Below are positions 53,239 to 60,344 of a stretch of 63,064 nucleotides of DNA, piece by piece. Made by a program: the position numbers and the translations under genes. Below the pieces are notes generated by a model. That model had not been told where the DNA came from, made no database searches, and worked only from the letters and a program-made list of their open reading frames with translations. The stretch's first letter is position 1; each line of letters opens with the position of its first letter. The stretch is from Allomuricauda sp. TMED12 (GTDB lineage Bacteria > Bacteroidota > Bacteroidia > Flavobacteriales > Flavobacteriaceae): NCBI GenBank assembly GCA_002167435.2, contig NHBR02000121.1:1-63064 (forward strand). Reading direction: 5' to 3'.

Positions 53239-53268
53239 TAAATTTCACGTGCTAACCAGTTTTCAACA

Positions 53269-53655
53269 ATGAAAAGAACACATGAAAACAACTACGCCAT
53301 ATATCTTATGGCAGACGATCTGATACATATCATTTACAAGAAAGTACCTTATATCGACCTCAAAGCGGCCCAGGTCATTGTAAAGGATAGAATGCAATTA
53401 CAGGAGGGAAGGGAAATGCCCGTACTCTGTGATATTCGAGAGGTACGCAATATCAATAAAGCGGCAAGGGATTACTTTGCCTTGGAAGGGTCCCTTTGGG
53501 TTCAGAAACTGGCCTTCTTGATCGATCCACCGGTTACCGACATGATCAGCTCCATTTACCTGGACACCCATGCCCAAAAAGTGCCTACACGATCCTTTAC
53601 CAAAAAAAAGGAGGCTTTAGCTTATTTGGGCATTGACGAAACCGGTGACGACTGA
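53269..53655 (+). CDS. Small STAS/SpoIIAA-like protein
   Basis: A 128-residue cytosolic protein with an alpha/beta pattern (YAIYLMADDLIHIIYKK, VLCDIREVRNINKAARDYF, AFLIDPPVTDMISSIY) resembling STAS/SpoIIAA-type domains found next to AraC genes in Bacteroidetes. No catalytic motif is seen. It is 18 bp upstream of the AraC gene and probably modulates it. Confidence 0.65.
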   Translation: MKRTHENNYAIYLMADDLIHIIYKKVPYIDLKAAQVIVKDRMQLQEGREMPVLCDIREVRNINKAARDYFALEGSLWVQKLAFLIDPPVTDMISSIYLDTHAQKVPTRSFTKKKEALAYLGIDETGDD

Positions 53656-53673
53656 ACAAATATTTGAAAACCA

Positions 53674-54600
53674 ATGCCGAACAGTGATGACTTTAGGGTA
53701 GGACGAATACAAAAGATGCTATTGGAAATGGCCAAAGGCAATTTCTTCTATTCCCTCGAACCTTCCGACAAGAATGACAATATTGCCTCTTTGGTGGTAC
53801 TGCTCAACATGGTCAGTGAGGAAATCAGGGCGGCCTTTATCCACCAAGGGTTTACCAATGCACATAATACCCCACAGTGTATCATCCAGCTGTCACTTCT
53901 CATGGATTCCAAAGGCATCATTGAGATGGTCACCAGTGGTTCCTGTTCCCTTTTGTCAATACTACCAAAGGAAATCATTGGAAAGAATATCACGGACCTC
54001 ATGACGAAGGCTTCCCAAGAGGTGTGGTCAAAAAAAATGGTCAAACATTTAAAAAAGGACCGATCGGAATTGGTATTGTTCCTGGAATTCATTACCAACG
54101 ATGGTTTTTTATTGGCCAAGGATTGTCAAATTTCAGTTTACCAGGCCCTGGATGGGAGCGGTCAGAAAATCCTATTGAACTCTGTCTTTTTTTCCAAGGG
54201 GGAACCATTTGAAACCGGACTTCCCAAAAAAAAGCTGAAAGTGACCAAGGGGATCAAAGAACATAAGGTCACTTTGACCCCTGAGGACATCCAAATCATC
54301 CGGGATGTCCATGATATGATCATCAACAATCTGGAAAGGGACCTTCCCAAACTAAATGACCTCGCCCGACAGATGGGCACCAATGAATACAAACTGAAAT
54401 ATGGGTTCAAACAACTCTACGGTACGACCATTTTCAGGTTTCTGATCAAGGAACGTCTTCGAAAGGCCAGGACCCTTATCCAGCACAGTACACTTACGAT
54501 AAAGCAAGTCATCCAAATGACCGGGTTCAAGAGCAAAACCCATTTTTCCAGGGCATTCAAGGACAAATACGGAATGCCTCCGACTGATTTAAGGCCATAA
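53674..54600 (+). CDS. AraC-family regulator with PAS-like sensor
   Basis: A 308-residue regulator. Residues about 70-190 look like a PAS domain (SLLMDSKGIIEMVTSGSCS, LPKEIIGKNITDL). The C-terminal HTH pair is LPKLNDLARQMGTNEYKLKY and IKQVIQMTGFKSKTHFSRAF. Tandem 21-bp-period elements lie upstream of its own operon and of the MauE-like gene right after it, so it probably controls both. Confidence 0.88.
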   Translation: MPNSDDFRVGRIQKMLLEMAKGNFFYSLEPSDKNDNIASLVVLLNMVSEEIRAAFIHQGFTNAHNTPQCIIQLSLLMDSKGIIEMVTSGSCSLLSILPKEIIGKNITDLMTKASQEVWSKKMVKHLKKDRSELVLFLEFITNDGFLLAKDCQISVYQALDGSGQKILLNSVFFSKGEPFETGLPKKKLKVTKGIKEHKVTLTPEDIQIIRDVHDMIINNLERDLPKLNDLARQMGTNEYKLKYGFKQLYGTTIFRFLIKERLRKARTLIQHSTLTIKQVIQMTGFKSKTHFSRAFKDKYGMPPTDLRP

Positions 54601-54623
54601 AAACCTTTACTTCAAATATTTAA

Positions 54624-54677
54624 TCCGTTTCAGATAACAAATACTCCCTTAGAGATAAACCATACTCCCGAACTTTG
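54624..54677 (+). promoter_or_regulatory. Second 21-bp-period repeat and -7 region upstream of the MauE-like gene
   Basis: TCCGTTTCAGATAACA at 54624-54639 matches the 53143 element with one change. A degenerate copy TCCCTTAGAGATAAAC starts at 54645, and a third TCCC starts at 54666, each exactly 21 bp on. A one-mismatch -7 box GAACTTTG is at 54670-54677, 19 bp before the gene. The repeats thus reach into the -33 region, as AraC activator sites do. Confidence 0.65.
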
Positions 54678-54696
54678 TCATATCAATCCACAGGAT

Positions 54697-55143
54697 ATGA
54701 ATAGGTTGACAAAAATACAGGTCTGGTTGCCCTACACAGTAAGTATACTATGCGCCATAATGTTCATATATGCGGCAACGAGTAAACTTTGGGATTTCCA
54801 ACAATTCGAAGTACAATTGGGCCAGTCCCCCATTCTGACCACTTATGCAGAGTGGGTCGCCTGGTCGGTTCCAGTCACCGAATATATCCTTGCACTACTG
54901 CTGCTCACGGAACGATTCCGTCTCATCGCCCTGTATGGCAGCTTGGGGTTGATGACGATGTTCACCACCTATATCATCCTCGTGCTCAATTTCAGTGATT
55001 ATATCCCGTGTTCCTGTGGTGGTGTCCTTGAGGATATGGGCTGGACGGAACATATCATGTTCAATATATTTTTCATTGTCCTTTCGATAACGGCCATCCT
55101 GCTATCCACGAGTGGCCAACCCCATCAAATACAGGTATCATGA
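54697..55143 (+). CDS. MauE/DoxX-type redox-associated membrane protein
   Basis: A 148-residue protein with four transmembrane helices and the motif IPCSCGGVLEDMGW (C-x-C-G-G) in the loop before the last helix, as in Bacteroidetes MauE-like proteins. MauE proteins support disulfide formation or maturation of periplasmic partners. It overlaps the next gene by 4 bp and is close to a small Cys protein, so it may help fold that protein. Confidence 0.82.
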   Translation: MNRLTKIQVWLPYTVSILCAIMFIYAATSKLWDFQQFEVQLGQSPILTTYAEWVAWSVPVTEYILALLLLTERFRLIALYGSLGLMTMFTTYIILVLNFSDYIPCSCGGVLEDMGWTEHIMFNIFFIVLSITAILLSTSGQPHQIQVS

Positions 55144-56222
55144 TAGCAAATAACATCCATATCAAACTTCTGGGAACCATAAGCTTGGGTATTGGTCTGG
55201 TGGTCATCCTTTTTCTTTCATCAGAAAAACAGCTTCACCAAAACAATGCTTTTACACGAAGTTATCCGCCGCACCCGGTCATCAAACTATATGACCTTGA
55301 CCTTGGATACAATTCCTACTATATCGCAGGTACCGACCACAATGAAATATACCTTGGGAATTCCACAGCACCTTGGCATTTGCTTAAAGTGAACATTTCC
55401 TCCAAGGACACCCTGCACATTGAGCTGGCACCTACCAATAAACAATTGCGATATCGTTCTTTAAAGGTCTATGTCTCCCCTCCGTTCTTTTTTGTTATGG
55501 ATGGCACCATGCCTTTTATATTAAGGGGTAAGGTCGGGGAATGGAAAGCCCGACCTTGGATTGAACAAACCGCATACTTTAACAAGGCCTTGCCCTTGGA
55601 CAGCACGAAAATTCTTATCCGAACCATCTCTTCAACAACCCACCAATCGACCTTGGGCATCATAGAGCATTTCAAAAGCCCAAATCTGATATTGGACACA
55701 TCACTGTTGCGACAACATATCGATGGTGTTTTTGATGTGGATGGCATCTTGATCAAGAATGGATATGGACCAGAAGTTGGCTATGTGTTCTTCTATAAAA
55801 ACCAGTTCATGATCATGGACTCCCATTTAAAAAATGTCTCAAGACAGCGGACCATTGATACCGTTGAACAAGCACAAATTCGAGTTGGTAACCAAAACAA
55901 AAAAGGACAAATCAGCATGAGTGCACCGCCTTTGACCATTAATAAGTTTGCTTGTATGGCTGGAAGGTTCGTTTTGATTCAATCCGACCGATTGGGCAAG
56001 AATGAAAACAAGGCGATGTTAGATCAAGCATCCATTATAGATGTGTACAACTATAAGGAAGGGATATACGCTTTCAGTTTTTACCTATATCACATCGCGG
56101 GCCACAAACCCAGGGCATTTGAAATCATAGGCAATCATATGGTAGCCTTGGTTGGAGACCAGCTTTCCATTTACCGGACCATAGAACCTTTTTTTGAAAA
56201 CCTCAACATAATAGAACATTAA
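55140..56222 (+). CDS. Membrane-anchored extracytoplasmic protein, possible beta-propeller
   Basis: A 360-residue protein with an N-terminal signal anchor (LGTISLGIGLVVILFLSS). The rest is beta-rich with recurring strands (YYIAGTDHNEIYLGN, PFFFVMDGTMPFILRG, VYNYKEGIYAFSFYLYH, EIIGNHMVALVGDQLSIY), suggesting a propeller with five or more blades. It overlaps the MauE-like gene by 4 bp. I recognise no named family. It and the MauE protein are probably a functional pair. Confidence 0.68.
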   Translation: MIANNIHIKLLGTISLGIGLVVILFLSSEKQLHQNNAFTRSYPPHPVIKLYDLDLGYNSYYIAGTDHNEIYLGNSTAPWHLLKVNISSKDTLHIELAPTNKQLRYRSLKVYVSPPFFFVMDGTMPFILRGKVGEWKARPWIEQTAYFNKALPLDSTKILIRTISSTTHQSTLGIIEHFKSPNLILDTSLLRQHIDGVFDVDGILIKNGYGPEVGYVFFYKNQFMIMDSHLKNVSRQRTIDTVEQAQIRVGNQNKKGQISMSAPPLTINKFACMAGRFVLIQSDRLGKNENKAMLDQASIIDVYNYKEGIYAFSFYLYHIAGHKPRAFEIIGNHMVALVGDQLSIYRTIEPFFENLNIIEH

Positions 56223-56318
56223 CAAAATCAATCCTTTAAAAGTACTACCGGCCAGTAGCGGGAGTAAGATCGAAAACCCGTACAACAGAGTAGATCATCA
56301 CTTTAATATCTTATTATT

Positions 56319-56591
56319 ATGAAAACAAGAATGATCAAATTTGTAATTCCTGCAATGGCAATCATCTTTGCCATTGCAACCAGTGCCTTTACGGCCATGG
56401 ATACTTCCAAGGTCGATGATAATATGCTCATTACAGGGTATGTTCCAACGGGAAATCCTTTAGATCCATGTGATGATGAACAGGTTGATTGTGCCGCTGA
56501 TGGACTATTTAACTGTACCATTTCAGGGGTTGATTATTATCAACTCAATGGGACATCATGTGATATGATCCTTAAAAGGGATGTTCAATAG
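56319..56591 (+). CDS. Small secreted Cys protein (DUF6520-like)
   Basis: A 90-residue protein with a signal peptide (KFVIPAMAIIFAIATSAFTA), leaving a mature part of about 64 residues with four cysteines (51, 58, 66, 81), enough for two disulfides. The N-terminus MKTRMIKFVIPAMAI is like the short DUF6520 proteins of Flavobacteriia, which often sit beside MauE-like genes. Function unknown; a secreted structural, signal or peptide product is possible. A terminator follows. Confidence 0.72.
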   Translation: MKTRMIKFVIPAMAIIFAIATSAFTAMDTSKVDDNMLITGYVPTGNPLDPCDDEQVDCAADGLFNCTISGVDYYQLNGTSCDMILKRDVQ

Positions 56592-56599
56592 TCAAAAAG

Positions 56600-56629
56600 A
56601 TAGGCTGCCCATTTGGACAGCCTATTTTA
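56600..56629. terminator. Bidirectional terminator between convergent units
   Basis: Stem ATAGGCTG / CAGCCTAT with a short loop is followed by TTTT on the plus strand and preceded by AAAAAG, so it works in both directions. It separates the small Cys protein gene from the end of the metalloprotease gene at 56641. Confidence 0.75.
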
Positions 56630-56640
56630 GTTCAACCTTA

Positions 56641-58905
56641 TCATCGATCCAAATCAGCCAATATCCTTGAACAAACCAGCAAATGTCCTTTGGTCCTCCT
56701 ATCCCTTGTCCTTTTCAAAGCCATTTCAATCATTTTCTCCAATTCCATTAATTCAAAGGTCATAACACTCTTGGAATAGTCAGAAAATGGTGCTGATGTC
56801 CGCCCCAAACCTCCAAGATTGTAATAACTGTTTTTATCAACATTTTCCGTCAATAGTTTCAAGCACGCTTGTTGGATACGTTGTCTCCTAGGGGTCACGA
56901 TAGGTCTTGACCGTTCCAATTCCTTGAACAGTCCTTCCCCAATTATTTGAAAGAGTGAGGCTAGCAGCTCATCCTTGAAATAGTTTTCTTCCATAAACTC
57001 CAACCGGTCCATTCGACGGGCATTGAACAAATCCTGTAACAACCTTAATTGTCGATTCAATAGATAATCCGAATTAGTAGTATAACCCACCTTCGTCCGA
57101 TAGTCAGGATGGGATAACCACCGAGGCACTTCAAAGACATGTTCCAACAGGAATTCCATGGCTTGTCGTTGTTCATCCAAAGCCAAAGGAGTATATATAG
57201 TCCCTGTTTGCCCTCCCGATATGTTTCGTATTTCGTAGCCTCCGACCATGGAAAGCACCCGTTCCATTTGTCTGTACCAAAAATCCAAGGTCTTTTTGTG
57301 CAATCGCAATAATAACTCATGGTCTTTCTTTCCCTGATTGATCTTTGGGATCAACGCTATCACCCGCTTAAGGTTTTTCAGTCCCAATATGGTGCTTTGT
57401 ATAGGACTGTCATTGTCTGCCACTTCATCTGTTAGACCTGGACCAAGGATTTCTGCGCGGGAAGCATTGTTTCTCAACCAAGGAAAGGTATCCTGTTTGC
57501 GCACCAAATCATCCAAAACCGGAAACTCATCCGCTGGCTTCTTTGCCCCCACTATGGGCATATAGCCCCACTGAATGTGGTAACGGTCCAAAGGACCGAC
57601 CCGTTGAATCAATAAATCGACTGGGATACTATCCTCAGGCTGTGCGATATGATGGTTTCTGGAATAGTTCATCACACTTGGGGTATGCCCCATCTTTCGT
57701 AGCCAGGCCACACTTCTTACCTTTTCAAGCGGATAGGCGAACTCACCAAAATTCCCATCCTTGATGCCAAAGGCATGACCAGCTTCATGGGCCACTGTGG
57801 ACTGTATAAGCCGGCCTATAAGTTCATCCGGGAATGGATACCGGGCCCTGTCATCCATTGGGGCACAACAAACAAAATAACTATCGACATGTTCCTCAAT
57901 GGAAGTCCCCAAAATGATATCCGCTTTAAGTATTTCGCCACTGCGTATATCAACGATCTTTTCCACAGTGGACCCCCCTAATTTATGACCTCGGAAATGG
58001 TCTTTTGTCCGCCATCGGATGATGGAATAATTCACACTGTGCTTCGCTAGGTCCATACTATCCTTTGGAAGGTTCCTGACCACAATGGCATTTTTGAATC
58101 CTGCAGCTTCAAAAGCAGGCAACCATTCCAACACTCCTGCCCGTACATACGGCCTCAACTGCTTCGGCATGGATGGGTCCAAATAAAATACAATGGGCTT
58201 TACTGGTTTGGACAAGGATCGGTCTTTATGCTTCTTCACCAACCGCCAGCGCATAATGCTTCCCAATTCGGTCCAAGGTTCATTGCTCAGCGGGCTGTAC
58301 AGGTCTTCATAGGTGAATCCCATACGGTGATCGAACAAGCGGGGTCGCATCACTTCCGGTAATTTATAAAAACTAAACGCTGCTGAAACCGTCCGCTGTT
58401 TTTTCATATATACCGCTGTCCTTTTGGTATCAATGATAACTTCATCATCCAAAAACCGTATCCCTTCAATATAGGACTGCCCAACAAGAACAGTTTCCAT
58501 GCTCATCAATCCCCAGGGAACTTCCGCACTTAAAAAAAGTGATGTGACATCAATCCTATAGTGTCCTTCATCCTTTCCATGGTTTTGTATGGGAAACCGG
58601 CCCAAAATATGATACGGAATCTTCGTAGTTCGGTATTGGGGAATGGTCACACCTGCTTCCGATCTCACCGGAAATACACTCAATTGGATAAAACCGTTTT
58701 GTTCGGACCATTGAACCTGTAACTGCCCAGCATCATGACGGACAAATAACATCGGGGTATCCAATACCCCTTTTTCCAACTCAAAAATCAATCGGTCCTT
58801 TTCCAAATGTCCTTGAATCCCAAAATTAGCCTGCCCCCAAAGAGGACAGGCTGCTGCTAAAACAAAAAATACAAACATGGACAATTCAACAACATATCTT
58901 TTCAT
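56641..58905 (-). CDS. Secreted zinc metalloprotease (gluzincin/metzincin type)
   Basis: About 754 residues starting at MKRYVVELSMFVFFVLAAAC, a good signal peptide; the frame extends 14 residues further to 58947, overlapping susD. The zinc site is VAHEAGHAFGIKDG (HExxH-x2-G), with the met-turn-like TPSVMNYSRNH after it, as in the large Bacteroidetes zinc-dependent metalloproteases with DUF5117-like N-termini. It is last in an operon with SusC and SusD, so it probably cuts peptides or glycoproteins for uptake through that pair. Confidence 0.87.
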   Translation of the reverse strand: MKRYVVELSMFVFFVLAAACPLWGQANFGIQGHLEKDRLIFELEKGVLDTPMLFVRHDAGQLQVQWSEQNGFIQLSVFPVRSEAGVTIPQYRTTKIPYHILGRFPIQNHGKDEGHYRIDVTSLFLSAEVPWGLMSMETVLVGQSYIEGIRFLDDEVIIDTKRTAVYMKKQRTVSAAFSFYKLPEVMRPRLFDHRMGFTYEDLYSPLSNEPWTELGSIMRWRLVKKHKDRSLSKPVKPIVFYLDPSMPKQLRPYVRAGVLEWLPAFEAAGFKNAIVVRNLPKDSMDLAKHSVNYSIIRWRTKDHFRGHKLGGSTVEKIVDIRSGEILKADIILGTSIEEHVDSYFVCCAPMDDRARYPFPDELIGRLIQSTVAHEAGHAFGIKDGNFGEFAYPLEKVRSVAWLRKMGHTPSVMNYSRNHHIAQPEDSIPVDLLIQRVGPLDRYHIQWGYMPIVGAKKPADEFPVLDDLVRKQDTFPWLRNNASRAEILGPGLTDEVADNDSPIQSTILGLKNLKRVIALIPKINQGKKDHELLLRLHKKTLDFWYRQMERVLSMVGGYEIRNISGGQTGTIYTPLALDEQRQAMEFLLEHVFEVPRWLSHPDYRTKVGYTTNSDYLLNRQLRLLQDLFNARRMDRLEFMEENYFKDELLASLFQIIGEGLFKELERSRPIVTPRRQRIQQACLKLLTENVDKNSYYNLGGLGRTSAPFSDYSKSVMTFELMELEKMIEMALKRTRDRRTKGHLLVCSRILADLDR

Positions 58906-58933
58906 ATCCCCCGACCAACTCAAGATCGGTATT

Positions 58934-60334
58934 CTAATAGCCTTCATTCTGTGGTAAAAGATTTGGATTATTGATCAATTCAGTTTCCGGAATAGGCAAC
59001 AGGGTATCCGTGGGGTCCCATTGAGGCTTTGAGTTATTTAGAACCTCATCAATTCGACCACTCCGCTTAAGGTCAAAAAAGCGATGTCCCTGTTCGGCAA
59101 AAAACTCAATCCTCCTTTCTTGGGAAACCGCTTCAAGCACCATTTCCTTTTCTCCAATGGCAACTGGGTTGAGTCCAGCACGCGCACGAACAGCATTCAA
59201 ATAATCCAAAGCCTCGACCATTTGACCCAATTGGGCCTTAGCCTCAGCAGCGATCAAATACTGCTCTGTCAATCGAAATAAAATGGAATACTCTTCGGTT
59301 GATGGGGTAACCGTATTTAATCTATATTTAAAGGGGAAGTACCAGGTTTGGGTGGCACCCGATATCTCCCCAACCCATTGCACCCGCCTTAGGTCCCCCT
59401 CCTCAAAAGCATCCAACAAGGATGATGATAGAAAGGATCCACTGGGAGGTGCACTAATAATGATAAAACTATACGCTTCACGCGTATTGATCCCATTGGA
59501 TTCAGTATCCAATTGCCAAAGGGTTTCTGAACTGCCTCCCCGGAACACTTGATCCAGTTCTTGCTCTAACCGATAACCGCTATCAAGAATCAGATGTTCG
59601 GCCTCGTCCAAGGCCAACTGCCAATTTCCTTGATATAAATAGACGCGGGACAATAAAGAAGAGGCTACCCATCGGTCAGGTCTGAAATGCATGCCGTCGG
59701 ACACACCTTCGGGCAACAATTCCCTCGCCTTGGTTAAATCCACTACCATTTTTTGATTTATGGTTGCACTATCGTCCCGGTGCACTTCTTGATTGACCCG
59801 ATAATCCGTTGATTCGATGTAGGGCACTTCTCCAAAGAGCTGGTTCAAATAAAAGTGGACAAAGGCCCTGATAAAATAGGCCTCCCCCTCAAACCGTTCC
59901 TTTTCTTCCTGGCTTAAGCCCTTGGACGTCCGCACACCTTCCAGAATACCATTGGCCTTATAGATTAAACTATAGGACGTATTCCACAACCGTTGACCAG
60001 AACTCCCAGTGGCCAAAAGACTGTTGTCATAAAAAGCATGATCCCCTTCCTGACCTGCTCCCAAGAGGGCCAGTTCATCCGCATACAGCCCCATTAGGTT
60101 AGAGAGGCCATTTCCCAAACCCGTGGTAAAGGCGGACTCCCTTAAGTCGATGTATATATCGGCAAAAACAGCTTCCACATTTGCCGGATTTTCAAAAACC
60201 ACTTCCCCGACCACTTGATCTGTGGGAAGGTCCACTTCCAAGTAAGGTTCACATGCTGCCAACAGCACGACTGTGGCCAATATCCAAAATCCCTTCAAGG
60301 GACTATCCATATATTTTTCCAATATTTTATTCAT
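58934..60334 (-). CDS. SusD/RagB-family outer-membrane lipoprotein
   Basis: A 466-residue lipoprotein (lipobox LLAAC) with the SusD pattern: early VDLPTDQVVGE, FENPANVEAVFADIY, TPR-like helices with RAFVHFYLNQLFGEVPYIES, and the C-terminal LNAVRARAGL, ERRIEFFAEQGHRFFDLKRSG and LPIPETELINNPNL. It captures the substrate on the cell surface for the SusC partner, 10 bp upstream. The protease that follows suggests a peptide substrate rather than a glycan. Confidence 0.93.
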   Translation of the reverse strand: MNKILEKYMDSPLKGFWILATVVLLAACEPYLEVDLPTDQVVGEVVFENPANVEAVFADIYIDLRESAFTTGLGNGLSNLMGLYADELALLGAGQEGDHAFYDNSLLATGSSGQRLWNTSYSLIYKANGILEGVRTSKGLSQEEKERFEGEAYFIRAFVHFYLNQLFGEVPYIESTDYRVNQEVHRDDSATINQKMVVDLTKARELLPEGVSDGMHFRPDRWVASSLLSRVYLYQGNWQLALDEAEHLILDSGYRLEQELDQVFRGGSSETLWQLDTESNGINTREAYSFIIISAPPSGSFLSSSLLDAFEEGDLRRVQWVGEISGATQTWYFPFKYRLNTVTPSTEEYSILFRLTEQYLIAAEAKAQLGQMVEALDYLNAVRARAGLNPVAIGEKEMVLEAVSQERRIEFFAEQGHRFFDLKRSGRIDEVLNNSKPQWDPTDTLLPIPETELINNPNLLPQNEGY

Positions 60335-60344
60335 ATAACTAGTT

